A DNA stretch of 64,000 nt from Nonomuraea jiangxiensis (GTDB lineage Bacteria > Actinomycetota > Actinomycetes > Streptosporangiales > Streptosporangiaceae), in contig NZ_FNDJ01000023.1 in NCBI RefSeq assembly GCF_900099965.1, forward strand, positions 104,423-168,422, given 5' to 3'. The first letter of the stretch is position 1. Every line of letters starts with the position of its first letter. Positions 24,802 through 33,984 of this stretch are shown here, one piece after another. The translations under genes were made by a program, and so were the position numbers. The notes under the pieces were generated by a model. It was not told where the DNA came from and did not search any database. It worked only from the letters and a program-made list of their open reading frames with translations.

Positions 24802-27207
24802 TTACCGGATCCTTCTGGCGGGCAGCTCAACGGCCAGCCACACTACCAATCCCACCACCAGTACGGACCCGGGAACCAACCACAACGGTCCGGCCGGCAC
24901 CGGGCGCGAGAGGAAGCCGATGCCGAGCATGACCAGCGGCACGGCGGCGAGCACGATGCCCGCCCCCGACGCGCCGGCCGCGATCAGCACCGCCTCCCAG
25001 CGGATCATGCGCCGCAGCTGGCGAGGGGTCGCGCCCAGCCGGCGAAGCACGTCCAGTTCGTCGCGCCGCGCCGTGGTCGTGGCCACCAGCCGGTTCGCCA
25101 CCGCAACCAGCAGGTACGCCAGCAGTACGGCCAGCACCGCCAGGTTCACCAGCGCCTGCCCCGAGGCCACGCCCGCCTGCGGCCCCTGCGTCGCTCCCGT
25201 GACCTCGACGGCGGGCCAGCGGGCCAGCAACGGGGCGAGTGCCGCGGGCCTGGCCATGATGGCGCTGTCGAGGCCGGTCGTGGTGTGCGCGGCGGCCAGA
25301 TCACGGGAGACCACGATCGGCCCGAAGGCGAGCCCGCGCCGGTAGGTGGCCACCACCGTGGCCTCGACCCGGGCGCCGTCGCCCATGATCACGTCCAGGC
25401 GCTCGCCGACCCGGCCCACCTGCTCGTCCAGCGCGACCGCCGCGCCCGTGAGCCGGCTCAGAGCGCCGTCCACAAGGTCCAGGTCGACCAGCCCCTCGGC
25501 GTCCGGCCCCAGCCCCAGGACGGGCCGCGCCGTCAATCGCGGGTTGTCGGCGAACGCGAGCGGCCCGGTCACCACCGTGGTCGTCACCATCCCGGCTGCC
25601 GGAGTGAGCTCACGAACCTCCTCCAGCAGGCCCCGCGGGATGCCGCTCAGGCTCGGCGCGGTGATGGTGACCAGCCCCCGCATGGCCGGCGCGGCCTGCG
25701 CCGACCGCGCCTCGGCGAGCGTGGTCTGGGTGAGCGTGACGCTGAGGCCGAGCGTGACGACCATGCCGAGGGCGGCGACCGCGCCCGCCGTCCGCAGCGC
25801 GTGACCGTGCGTGTTGTGCACGGCCAGCCAGCAGGGGCCGGACAGGCGGGCCACGAAGCGGGATCGGGCCAACGCGCCCGCCGCCCGCTGCACCAGCCGG
25901 GGGCCGGCCAGTGCCAGCCCGATCACCGCGAGCGGAGCGGCTGTGGCCGGGCCGATGGCGGCGGCCTCGGTACGTACGGCGAGTGGCGCGCCCGACAGCA
26001 CCAGTGAGGCCAGGATGAGGAGCAGGCCCGCGTTCGTCCGGAACGGTGACGGCTCACCGAGGTCGGCGACGCCGGAGACGACCGGCATGCGCGAGACGCG
26101 GAGCGAGGCGGCCCACGACGCCACCCTGACGACCCCGAGCAGCAACAGTGCGGCGGCGATCGCCGGCAACGGCCCGTACACCAGCGGCTGGTCGGCCCGC
26201 AGCGCCCCGATGCCCACCAGCAGGTCCCCGAGACGGGCGGCCAGGAAATAGCCCAGGGCCGCGCCGGGTGCCAGCGCCGGGGCGGCGGCCGCGAGGCCCT
26301 GGACGGCGACCACGCGGCGTACCTGGCGTGGAGTCGCGCCCGCCGCCCGCAGCAGGGCCAGCTCGCGGCGCTGCCGGTTGATCGACAGCGACAGCCCGCC
26401 GCCCACGACGAAACCCACGATCATCAGGCTGACGCCGCCGATCGAGCCGGGCAGCACGAGCAGCAGGCCGCGCCCGGCCACCGCGCCCGGCGACTCGGCG
26501 TCGGAACGGTAGCGGCCGGTCGCGATCTCGTACCGGTCGCCGAGCCGCTGCCGCAGCGTGCGGGCGAGCTCGTCGGGGCTCACCCCGGCGGCGGCGCGGA
26601 CGGCCACGAGGTCCACCGTGCCCGCCCGCCCGCCGGACGTCCTGCCCGCCAGCGTCGCGGCGGCGGCGTCGGAGAAGTAGAGGCCGGGCGCGTCCACCAG
26701 CGCCGTCACCCGGTACGTCGCCGGACGGCCGCCCGCCACCACCCGGAGCCGCTCACCGAGCCTCCCGTCGCGCAGGGAGATCTCGTCCTGGCCACGTGGC
26801 ACGCGCCCCGCCGTGAGCCGTCCGCTCAGCGAGAGCGACGACCAGCCGTGACCTGCCGTGGCCGGCCCGCCGGGGACAGGAGGGCTCGTCCCGCTGACGA
26901 CGGCGGCAGGGAAACTGAGGTCGCCGACGGCGGCCGCCACGCCGGGAACCTCGCGGACGACCCCGACGAGCGAGCCGGGCACAGGCGCCCGTTCCGGCAG
27001 CGCGACCGGCAGGTCCTCCTTGACCGGGATCGACTGCCGCGCGGACACCATCACCTCCGCCTGGACCAGTCGTAGCGGGAGCTGCGACCGGAAGCCGGAG
27101 TCCACGATCACCCCGGTCGCGGTCAGCAGCGCCATCCCGCCCAGTACGGCCACGAAGACCACGACGAGCCCGCCGATCCTGGCCATGGCCAGTGCGATCC
27201 TGATCAC
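24802..27207 (-). CDS. FtsX/MacB-type ABC transporter permease
   Basis: 801 aa. The layout is one N-terminal TM helix, a periplasmic-type extracellular domain (about 40-240), three TM helices with the FtsX signature (GLSLSINRQRRELALLRAAGATPRQV, about 270-310), a second TM block, a second extracellular domain (about 490-640) and a final FtsX block (RRDELDVLRRLGATPRQL). This 8-10-TM duplicated form is typical of actinobacterial exporters of peptides or lipids. It overlaps the ATPase gene by 4 bp and is followed directly by the kinase gene. Confidence 0.9.
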   Translation of the reverse strand: MIRIALAMARIGGLVVVFVAVLGGMALLTATGVIVDSGFRSQLPLRLVQAEVMVSARQSIPVKEDLPVALPERAPVPGSLVGVVREVPGVAAAVGDLSFPAAVVSGTSPPVPGGPATAGHGWSSLSLSGRLTAGRVPRGQDEISLRDGRLGERLRVVAGGRPATYRVTALVDAPGLYFSDAAAATLAGRTSGGRAGTVDLVAVRAAAGVSPDELARTLRQRLGDRYEIATGRYRSDAESPGAVAGRGLLLVLPGSIGGVSLMIVGFVVGGGLSLSINRQRRELALLRAAGATPRQVRRVVAVQGLAAAAPALAPGAALGYFLAARLGDLLVGIGALRADQPLVYGPLPAIAAALLLLGVVRVASWAASLRVSRMPVVSGVADLGEPSPFRTNAGLLLILASLVLSGAPLAVRTEAAAIGPATAAPLAVIGLALAGPRLVQRAAGALARSRFVARLSGPCWLAVHNTHGHALRTAGAVAALGMVVTLGLSVTLTQTTLAEARSAQAAPAMRGLVTITAPSLSGIPRGLLEEVRELTPAAGMVTTTVVTGPLAFADNPRLTARPVLGLGPDAEGLVDLDLVDGALSRLTGAAVALDEQVGRVGERLDVIMGDGARVEATVVATYRRGLAFGPIVVSRDLAAAHTTTGLDSAIMARPAALAPLLARWPAVEVTGATQGPQAGVASGQALVNLAVLAVLLAYLLVAVANRLVATTTARRDELDVLRRLGATPRQLRRMIRWEAVLIAAGASGAGIVLAAVPLVMLGIGFLSRPVPAGPLWLVPGSVLVVGLVVWLAVELPARRIR

Positions 27208-27932
27208 CTGACCGGCTCCCCTCCGGCCAGGCGCGTCAGCCGTACGGCCAGCTCCTCCGGCGCCGGGGCGTCGAGCACGTCGATCACCCTGCCGTCGGCC
27301 ATGACCAGCGTCTCGTGAGCGCGCGTGGCCGCGGCGGGATCGTGAGTGACCATGACGACGGTCTGGCCCAGCTCGTCGACGAGCTCGCGCAGCAGGTCCA
27401 GCACCTGGCCGGCGCTGCGCAGGTCGAGCGCGCCCGTGGGTTCGTCGGCGAACACCACGTCGGGACGCGCGGCCAGCGCGCGGACGATCGCCGCCCGCTG
27501 CTGCTGCCCGCCCGACAGTGCGGCGGGTTTGTGGTGCAGCCGGTCACGCAGGCCGACCCGGTGCACCAGCTCGTCCAGCCACTCCCGGTCCGGCCGCACG
27601 CCGGCCAGCCGCAGCGGCAGCGTGATGTTGTCCTGGACGCTGATGGCAGGCAGCAGGTTGTACGACTGGAACACGAAACCCGCGTGCTTCCTGCGCAGCA
27701 CCGTACGTTTGGTCTCCGACAGCCTGCCGACGTCCGTGCCGCCCATCTTGACCGTGCCCGACGTCGGCCGGTCGAGCGCGGCCGCGCAGTGCAGCAGCGT
27801 GCTCTTGCCCGAGCCCGACGGCCCCATCACCGCCACGAACCTCCCCTGGGGAACGGCCAGCGTGACCTCGTCGAGTGCGACCAGGTCGCCGTAGCGTTTC
27901 GTGACCCGGTCCAGCGTGACGACCGGCCTCAT
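27204..27932 (-). CDS. ABC transporter ATP-binding protein (MacB/LolD type)
   Basis: 242 aa. The Walker A motif GPSGSGKST, the Q-loop in FVFQSYNLLP, the signature LSGGQQQRAAIVRAL, and Walker B VVFADEPTGALD followed by the H-loop VTHD are all present. The QSYNLLP and DEPTGALD sequences are typical of the ATPases partnered with FtsX-type permeases. It overlaps both neighbours by 4 bp, so stoichiometric translation with the permease is expected. Confidence 0.93.
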   Translation of the reverse strand: MRPVVTLDRVTKRYGDLVALDEVTLAVPQGRFVAVMGPSGSGKSTLLHCAAALDRPTSGTVKMGGTDVGRLSETKRTVLRRKHAGFVFQSYNLLPAISVQDNITLPLRLAGVRPDREWLDELVHRVGLRDRLHHKPAALSGGQQQRAAIVRALAARPDVVFADEPTGALDLRSAGQVLDLLRELVDELGQTVVMVTHDPAAATRAHETLVMADGRVIDVLDAPAPEELAVRLTRLAGGEPVR

Positions 27933-28168
27933 GAGCGGCGTCCGTTGACGAAGAGCATGATCAGGCCGATGAGGGCGGCCAGTCCGACCAGCCCGCCCGC
28001 CAGCCCCGCCACGGTGACGTCATCGCCCATCGCGAGGCCGGCCACCAGGTTCACCGCCACGCCGACGACGAGCACCACCCACAGCAGCGCTTTCAGCCCG
28101 GGCCGGCCGTCCCGGCACCTGGGCGCGGCCGGGCGGTGCTCCGGTTCGATGCGATAGGGATCGTTCAT
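27929..28168 (-). CDS. Small two-helix membrane protein, operon leader
   Basis: 79 aa. A polar N-terminal third (MNDPYRIEPEHRP) is followed by two hydrophobic helices (ALLWVVLVVGVAVNLVAGLA and GLVGLAALIGLIMLF) and a basic end (NGRRS). No family is recognised, but small membrane proteins of this size often open ABC/two-component operons in actinomycetes. It is the first gene of the five-gene operon and overlaps the ATPase gene by 4 bp. Confidence 0.7.
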   Translation of the reverse strand: MNDPYRIEPEHRPAAPRCRDGRPGLKALLWVVLVVGVAVNLVAGLAMGDDVTVAGLAGGLVGLAALIGLIMLFVNGRRS

Positions 28169-28426
28169 GGCGACAAACCTAGAAACCGCGGCCGACCCGG
28201 AAAATCCGGCACACTGCCCAAGAGGCGGTACAGCTTTCTGTAGTGTCGGCTCGCTTCTGGCAATCGTCACCACCGTGTCGGTAAACCAGGCCCCGGCCTG
28301 CCCCCTGAGCCAGGCCCAAATCTCGGCAATCAACCTCGGAACGGCGCTTGCGGGCCGACCGGAAGGGTAGTCCGATGGGCCGCTCTCTCGGACGACGAGC
28401 CGGGGAAACGGCAAAGGGGCCAGGGC

Positions 28427-29077
28427 ATGGAAATTCAACAGTCCGACACCGCGGTGGTGTTCATCGACCCGCAGAACGACGTGCTGAGCGAGAACGGAAC
28501 GAGCTGGGCGGCGGTCGGTGCGAGCGTCACCGAAAACGGCACCGTCGAAAATATGGAGCGTATTTTCCGGGCCGCCAAGAAGCGGGGCTATGACGTTTTC
28601 ATATCGCCTCACTATTTCTATCCCACCGACAGCGACTGGACGTTCAATGGGCCGCTGGAGGCCGAGGAGTTCCGGACCCGTACGTTCGCGCGAAGCGGTC
28701 CGCTGGATCTGAGCGGTTTCCGCGGCTCCGGCGCGGACTGGCTGGAACGCTTCAAGCCCTACATCGAAGACGGCAGAACGATCGTCGCCAGTCCCCACAA
28801 GGTGTTCGGGCCGCAGACCAACGATCTGGTCCTGCAGTTGCGCAAGCGGGGAATCGCCAGGATCGTTCTCGGCGGCATGCTGGCGAACCTGTGCGTCGAA
28901 TCCCACCTGCGCGAATTCCTGGAGCAAGGCTTCGAGGTGGCGGTGGTAAGGGACGCGACCGCTGGACCACGGCATCCTGACTGGGGCGATGGCTACAAAG
29001 CGGCGATCACCAACTATCGGTTCCTCGCTCATTCGGTGCCCACGACCGAGGAAGTGGTCGATCGCATGCTTCGCTGA
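28427..29077 (+). CDS. Isochorismatase-family cysteine hydrolase
   Basis: 216 aa. The catalytic triad of the family is visible: Asp in FIDPQND (~14), Lys in ASPHKVFG (~125) and Cys in GGMLANLCVESH (~152), with the cis-peptide region before it. Family members hydrolyse isochorismate, nicotinamide or other amides; the substrate here is unknown. AAAGGGG lies about 8 nt before the ATG. It stands alone between the ABC operon and an RTX-like gene. Confidence 0.88.
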   Translation: MEIQQSDTAVVFIDPQNDVLSENGTSWAAVGASVTENGTVENMERIFRAAKKRGYDVFISPHYFYPTDSDWTFNGPLEAEEFRTRTFARSGPLDLSGFRGSGADWLERFKPYIEDGRTIVASPHKVFGPQTNDLVLQLRKRGIARIVLGGMLANLCVESHLREFLEQGFEVAVVRDATAGPRHPDWGDGYKAAITNYRFLAHSVPTTEEVVDRMLR

Positions 29078-29233
29078 GGCGAGGGGGTTGTACGGCAGAG
29101 CACAGCGATTGTGCGTCGTTCGACGTGCTGCCCGACGCCGGACTGTCCTTTCATGGTGCCGCAGCCGATGGAGGTCTTCGTCGCGACACGAAGATCCCTC
29201 GGAATTCCCACCACTGACGAAAAGGACAGAACC

Positions 29234-30058
29234 ATGCAAGTCTCCCAGTCATTCAACCGGCTGACGCTGCTCGCCGCGGCCACCGCCGTGCTCGCCGGCA
29301 CCCTGGCGACCCCCGGGCACGCCGCGGCCGTGGCTCCCACGGCTCACGTCACCAGCACCGATGAACTCCACTACGAAGGGAGCGACTTAGCGAACAAGCT
29401 GAAGCTGGTCAGCACCGGCGGCGGCAGGATCATCACCCTGGAGGACACCACCGGCACCAGCATCGAGCCCGGCGAGGGCTGCCGCCGGAACGGCGGTGCC
29501 AACATGGTCCTCTGTGAGGGCGCACCGATCAGGGCCATCAGGTTGGTGACCCTCGGCGGCCCCGACGAGGTCCGGGCGAACACCCCGCTCATCACCCGCT
29601 TCGAGGGCGGGACGGGCAACGACACCTACTTCGGCCCCGCCGACACCACCGGCGGCAACGTCACGTTCATCGGCGGTGCCGACATCGACGCCGCCGACTA
29701 CGGGGCCAGCCCGTCCGGCGTCCTGGTCGACATGGACGGCCAGGCCGACGACGGCCGCCTCAACGCCGACCACGACAACATCGACACCACCGTCGAGAAC
29801 CTGCTCGGCAGCGACTTCAACGACTCGCTGCGGGGCAACTCGAACGACAACCGGATCGTGGGCCGTGAGGGCGCCGACGCGCTGCGCGGCGGCAACGGCG
29901 ACGACGAGGTCGATGCCCTCGAACCCGCGGGCGCCGACGGCTCCAGGGCCGACGTGGCGGACCTGAGCTGCGGTACCGGAATCGACGTCATCCGCGTCGA
30001 CCTGGCGGACCCGCAGGTGTCGGGCGACTGCGAGACCGTCGACCGCCGCCCGGTGTGA
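29234..30058 (+). CDS. Secreted RTX-like calcium-binding protein
   Basis: 274 aa with a signal peptide ending near GHAAA (~31). The mature part has degenerate beta-roll nonapeptides: GGTGNDTYFGP, GSDFNDSLRGNSNDNRIVGREGADALRGGNGDD, matching the GGxGxDxUx consensus of haemolysin-type repeats. Four Cys (in GCRRNG, VLCEGA, LSCGTG, GDCETV) suggest two disulfides. AAGGA precedes the ATG by about 8 nt; the in-frame upstream GTG at 29111 is unlikely. Such proteins fold on calcium outside the cell; the role is unknown. Confidence 0.82.
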   Translation: MQVSQSFNRLTLLAAATAVLAGTLATPGHAAAVAPTAHVTSTDELHYEGSDLANKLKLVSTGGGRIITLEDTTGTSIEPGEGCRRNGGANMVLCEGAPIRAIRLVTLGGPDEVRANTPLITRFEGGTGNDTYFGPADTTGGNVTFIGGADIDAADYGASPSGVLVDMDGQADDGRLNADHDNIDTTVENLLGSDFNDSLRGNSNDNRIVGREGADALRGGNGDDEVDALEPAGADGSRADVADLSCGTGIDVIRVDLADPQVSGDCETVDRRPV

Positions 30059-30136
30059 CCCGCGTACCGGCGGAACGGCAAGCGCCAAGCGATCAACTCC
30101 CCCGGCGGCTGCGTACGGTTCGGCCGTCTCCCACGC

Positions 30137-31084
30137 CTAGTGCGGGAACGACTTCGGCGGGCGGGGCGTCACCTCGTCGCGAAACGCCTCGACGACGGAG
30201 TGGACCTGGCGCATGAGCACGGTGTCCTGGAGGCGGTCCAGGTAGAGCGAGCGCCGGGCCAGCGCGTCGAGGTCCACGGCGAAGTAGATGCCCATCAGCG
30301 GGTTGATGAACAGTTCGCTGCCCTTGGTCCTGTCGGTGAAGCGCACGTCCCCGAACTCGCCGCGCACCGCCGCCGCGATCGAGCCGTTCACGATGCTCGG
30401 GTACGCCGGCAGTTCGGCCTGGGCGTGGGCGACGGCGTCGAGGTAGAGCGCGCCCGCCTTCGTGGATCTGGAGACGGAGAACGCGCCCAGGTAGGCGCCG
30501 TCGCGTTCCAGGGCGGCCAGATTCTCCAGCACCTGTACGTGGTTGACGCCGTGATAGGCGTCCACTCCGAAGCCCAGGCAGGCCACGACCTTCTCGGGGA
30601 TGTCGAGGGCGTGGGCGGCGGCCAGGCTCGTCATGTCGTCGGCCGGGGTGCCGAGGCCGGCCTCGTCGCCGCGCATGATGATGTCGGTGCCGCCGTCCAC
30701 CAGGACGACCGCGTCCAGATCGAGGTGTTCGGCGAGCTTGGCGTACGCGTTACGCAGCGGGAGGACGCCCACCTTGCGGAAGGCGTACACGGTCGACGGC
30801 TGGCCGTGCCCGGCCAGCCAGCGCGCCAGGCAGCCTTCGGGGAAGTACCAGTCACGGGCCAGGGTGTCGGGGCGTATCTCCGCGACGTCTTCGTACAGCC
30901 AGACGTCAAGGTCGAGGGCGTCGAGATGGCTGAACGACAGGTTGGCCAGGTGCACCTCCTTTCCGGCCTCCCGGAGGGACAGGGCGAGGGGTAACCCGGC
31001 GTACACATCGGAGCCCCCGCCTGCGCCGGCGACGAGGATACGGCTGCAACGCTCAAGCCGGGCGGACAGGGGCGAGTCGAACAT
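30137..31084 (-). CDS. DUF1152 family protein
   Basis: 315 aa, full length for this uncharacterised family. Supporting features are the N-terminal glycine-rich loop VAGAGGGSDVYAGLPLA, the VDGGTDIIMRGDE acidic motif and the CLGFGVDAYHGVNH block, which suggest a nucleotide- or metal-binding site. No activity is established for the family. No good RBS precedes the ATG at 31084. It lies tail-to-tail with the RTX-like gene and upstream of the Rieske remnant on the other side, with no clear operon partner. Confidence 0.82.
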   Translation of the reverse strand: MFDSPLSARLERCSRILVAGAGGGSDVYAGLPLALSLREAGKEVHLANLSFSHLDALDLDVWLYEDVAEIRPDTLARDWYFPEGCLARWLAGHGQPSTVYAFRKVGVLPLRNAYAKLAEHLDLDAVVLVDGGTDIIMRGDEAGLGTPADDMTSLAAAHALDIPEKVVACLGFGVDAYHGVNHVQVLENLAALERDGAYLGAFSVSRSTKAGALYLDAVAHAQAELPAYPSIVNGSIAAAVRGEFGDVRFTDRTKGSELFINPLMGIYFAVDLDALARRSLYLDRLQDTVLMRQVHSVVEAFRDEVTPRPPKSFPH

Positions 31085-31210
31085 GCATCACATCTTGCCG
31101 TCGTTGTGGCCACCGTGCTCACGGGGAGCACGGTGGTGGTGGACGGCGGGATGCGCATCTGGCCGGATCGTCTCACCCGTCATACTCCCGGGTGCGGCGG
31201 CCCGCCATGT

Positions 31211-31621
31211 TCAGGCGAGTGAGATCGTGTCCCCGTCGACCTTGATCTGCACCTGCGGCAGCGGCCTGGTGGCCGGACCGCCCATGACGGTGCCGTCGAG
31301 GTTGAACATGCTGCCATGGCACGGGCAATTGATCATGCCGCCTGAGACGTTGTCCACGGTGCACCCCTGGTGGGTACAGGTGGCGCTGAAGGCCCGGAAC
31401 TCGCCCGCGGTGGGCTGGACGACAACGATTTTCCGGTCCGCGAAGATCTTGCCTCCGCCCTCGGGGATGTCCGCGGTCCTCGCAAGGCCCGCGCCGTCCC
31501 CTCCGCCGGCACCGTCTCCGGCGGGTGCGGACGCTACGGACGTGGGAGCCAGCGGCTGATCAAGATACGTAGGGACCGGCCGGCTCTCGTCCGGCCGGTC
31601 CCGTTTGTCTGTGCACCGGAA
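31211..31621 (-). pseudogene. Rieske [2Fe-2S] protein lacking its N-terminus
   Basis: The frame ends with a complete Rieske domain: CTHQGC and CPCHGS cluster ligands, then GPATRPLPQ. Upstream is the usual Gly/Ala-rich linker (PAGDGAGGGDGAG) and LARTADIPEGGGKIF. The frame is open back to a TGA at 31622-31624, but has no ATG or GTG start and no signal peptide. The normal Tat/lipoprotein N-terminus is missing, and the homology ends beside a strong terminator, so this is a truncated copy. Confidence 0.75.
31572..31602 (+). terminator. Strong intrinsic-like terminator upstream of E1-like gene
   Basis: A perfect 12-bp stem (31572-31583 with 31591-31602) with a 7-nt loop is followed by GTTTGTCTGTG on the + strand. 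There is no + strand gene just upstream, so it either is the relic of a lost gene's end, protects the E1 locus from read-through, or works as an attenuator in its leader. Confidence 0.65.
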
Positions 31622-31639
31622 TCAAGGGGGCCCGACGGG

Positions 31640-32734
31640 GTGCATGTTCCCAGCGTGAAGCGCGTTCATCAGCCATTCTTTCTGCCCGGAAACCGCATCG
31701 TCATCGGTCTGTCGCAGTTCGGGGTGGCCTCCGAGATAGCCGACGACGAAGACGGCAGCATCGCCAGGATTCTGGCCCTCATGGACGGCACCCGGACCGT
31801 CGAGGACATCTGCGCCGACTTCGCGAAGACCCATCCCGACGTGGACGATGACAGCGTACGCGGCGTCATCGACGACCTCGTCGACAGCGGTTTCGTCGAG
31901 GACGCCGGGGCGCCCGTACCGGCGAACCTGACCGAACGGGAGATCGCCCGCCACGAATCGGCGCGCCATTTCTTCAGCTGGATCGACACGTCCCCGCGTA
32001 CGTCACCCCATGAGATCCAGTCAAGGATCAAGGATGCCAGGGTGAGCCTGCTCGGTGTGGGTGGCACCGGATCGGCTGTCGCGGCGGGGCTGGTGTCGAG
32101 CGGCCTCGGGGCACTGCGGATCGCGGATTTCGACGACGTCGAAGAGTCGAACCTGACCCGCCAACTCCTGTACACCGAGGGTGATCTGGGCAGGCCCAAG
32201 GTCGAGCAGGCGATCAGCCGCTTGCGGGCGATGAACGGCGCGGTCCGGGTGACCGGGAGCGACACCAAGGTCAGCGGTCCGGATGACGTCGCGGAGTTGA
32301 TGGCCGACTGCGACATGTTCGTCCTGTGCGCGGACGAGCCGCATCCGGAGATCGTCGAGTGGACCAACGAAGCGGCACTGCGTACCGGCACCCCGTGGTT
32401 CATGAGCCTGTACACCGGGCCGATGGTCGTGGTGGGCTCGTTCGTTCCGGGTGACACCGGCTGCTGGGCCTGCCTGGACCGGCAGGAAGAGGGGCGCAAG
32501 GAGAAGGACCTCGGGCGGCTGCTGACCGAGTCGCGGCCGAACGCGGTGGTCGCGGCCAGCGCCAACATCAGCGGGCATCTGTGCGCGCTGGAGGTGCTGT
32601 ATCAGCTTGGCGGCCTGCCGGCGCAGACCCGCGGCAGGGTCTTCCACTGGAATCTCGCCGTCTGGGATCACCAGTACTACATCGATGTTCCGCGTGACGA
32701 CGAGTGCCCGGTCTGCGGGCCGGGCGCTCCGTGA
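31640..32734 (+). CDS. E1-like ThiF protein with N-terminal winged-helix (RiPP type)
   Basis: 364 aa from GTG 31640 (AAGGGGG upstream). Residues 1-95 form a winged-helix, RRE-like leader-peptide-binding region (GSIARILALMDGTRTVEDI). Residues ~125-330 are a ThiF/E1 adenylation domain: the nucleotide loop GVGGTGSAVA, the acidic turn IADFDDVEESNLTRQ, and LGRPKVEQA. Two zinc-ligand pairs are present, CWAC (~276) and CPVC near the end. This matches the 'TOMM leader peptide-binding/E1-like' family, which activates peptide carboxylates with ATP, but no YcaO partner is nearby. It overlaps the M50 gene by 4 bp. GTG 31655 is an alternative start. Confidence 0.85.
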   Translation: MHVPSVKRVHQPFFLPGNRIVIGLSQFGVASEIADDEDGSIARILALMDGTRTVEDICADFAKTHPDVDDDSVRGVIDDLVDSGFVEDAGAPVPANLTEREIARHESARHFFSWIDTSPRTSPHEIQSRIKDARVSLLGVGGTGSAVAAGLVSSGLGALRIADFDDVEESNLTRQLLYTEGDLGRPKVEQAISRLRAMNGAVRVTGSDTKVSGPDDVAELMADCDMFVLCADEPHPEIVEWTNEAALRTGTPWFMSLYTGPMVVVGSFVPGDTGCWACLDRQEEGRKEKDLGRLLTESRPNAVVAASANISGHLCALEVLYQLGGLPAQTRGRVFHWNLAVWDHQYYIDVPRDDECPVCGPGAP

Positions 32735-33984
32735 GCGTCCAGGCGGTCGAGGTCGGCGCGGCCAGCATCGTACGGTTTCACGCTCTCGTGGTCCGTCCCG
32801 ACGACGACGACCCTGATGCGATCATTGTGGGCCGCCCGGATCTCGGCGAGTTCGTCGAACTGCCTTCGGTGTGCGGGGAGGTGATCCGGCTGCTCGGTGA
32901 GGGGCGGCGGGTCGAGGACGTGGAAGCCGCCATCGCGGCCGAGCATGATGTCGAGCTGGATGTGGCCGCGTTCGTGGAGGCCCTGTCCGACCTCGCCTTC
33001 GTGGCCGAGGTCGACGGGCGCCTCCTGTCCGGCTCGGAGCCCGCGGCCGTCGCCGGCCACTTCGCCCGCGTGACCGAACGCCACGTTCGATGGGTGTTCA
33101 CCAAGCCGATGAAACTGCTCTGGCTCGCCGTGGTCGCGGCCGCGTCGGTGACCGTCCTCACCCGAGGCGACCTGCTCCCTCGGCACCAGGACTTCTTCTG
33201 GAGCGACTACACCGGGCTTTCGGTGCTGGTCAACACGGCCTTCTTCTCCGTCCTCGCCAGCGTCCACGAGATGATGCACCTGATCGCCGCGCGCTCGCTG
33301 GGCGCACCGGCCCGCATCGGGCTCAGCACCAGGCTGCACTACCTGGTCGTACAGACCGACGTCACCGCGATCTGGGGCGTGCCGCGGCGGCGCCGGTACC
33401 GCGTCTACCTGGCGGGGATGGCCTCCGATGTGTTCCTCATCGCGGTCATGTCGCTGGCCGTCGCGTTCCTCCCGTTGCCCGACCTGGCCGTGGCGTTGTT
33501 GCGGGCGTTCACGCTGACCGCGCTGCTGAGCCTGCCCCTCCAGGCTCTGATCTACATGCGTACCGACCTCTACTTCGTCTTACGCGATCTGCTGCGCTGC
33601 AAGGACCTCTTCGGCGACGGTCTCGGTTACGTCCGGCATCTGCTGGCCAGGGCGGTTTTCCCGTTCCGCAAGCGGGGCTCGCCGGTGACCGACCCCACCG
33701 CCGAGCTGCCCGCGCACGAGCGGCGCGCCGTCAGGATCTATGCGCTGGCCCTCGGAGTGGGCAGTTCCATCACGCTGACGGTTTTCGCGTTCTACGGCGC
33801 TCCGATCGTCGTCAGCGCGCTGACTCATGCGCTGGCCGCGATCTGGAACGGGTTCCACGGCGGTCCCCTCCTCACCGCAGTCGACGCCGCGCTGCTCATC
33901 CTGGTCGAGGGTGGCCTCCAACTGCTGTTCCTGGTGACGTTCGTCCGAGGGCACCGCCACTGGTTCCACCGGCGAAGGTCATGA
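32731..33984 (+). CDS. PqqD-like/M50-type membrane metalloprotease
   Basis: 417 aa from a GTG overlapping the E1 stop (GTGA). Residues ~1-95 resemble PqqD, a peptide chaperone (ELPSVCGEVIRLLGEGRRVEDVEAAI). The rest has about six TM helices with the zinc motif HEMMH (~178) at the start of a helix and a later TDLYF segment that could provide the third ligand, as in YydH/site-2-protease-like enzymes. In modified-peptide loci such proteins cleave the precursor within the membrane and may export it. Tight coupling to the E1-like gene argues that both act on one peptide (inference). Confidence 0.82.
   Translation: MSVQAVEVGAASIVRFHALVVRPDDDDPDAIIVGRPDLGEFVELPSVCGEVIRLLGEGRRVEDVEAAIAAEHDVELDVAAFVEALSDLAFVAEVDGRLLSGSEPAAVAGHFARVTERHVRWVFTKPMKLLWLAVVAAASVTVLTRGDLLPRHQDFFWSDYTGLSVLVNTAFFSVLASVHEMMHLIAARSLGAPARIGLSTRLHYLVVQTDVTAIWGVPRRRRYRVYLAGMASDVFLIAVMSLAVAFLPLPDLAVALLRAFTLTALLSLPLQALIYMRTDLYFVLRDLLRCKDLFGDGLGYVRHLLARAVFPFRKRGSPVTDPTAELPAHERRAVRIYALALGVGSSITLTVFAFYGAPIVVSALTHALAAIWNGFHGGPLLTAVDAALLILVEGGLQLLFLVTFVRGHRHWFHRRRS

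Noticed and set aside
28169..29239. Long ORF form of the small membrane protein at 27929
   Set aside because: The extra 357 codons lie antisense to the isochorismatase-like gene; ATG 28168 gives a sensible two-helix protein.
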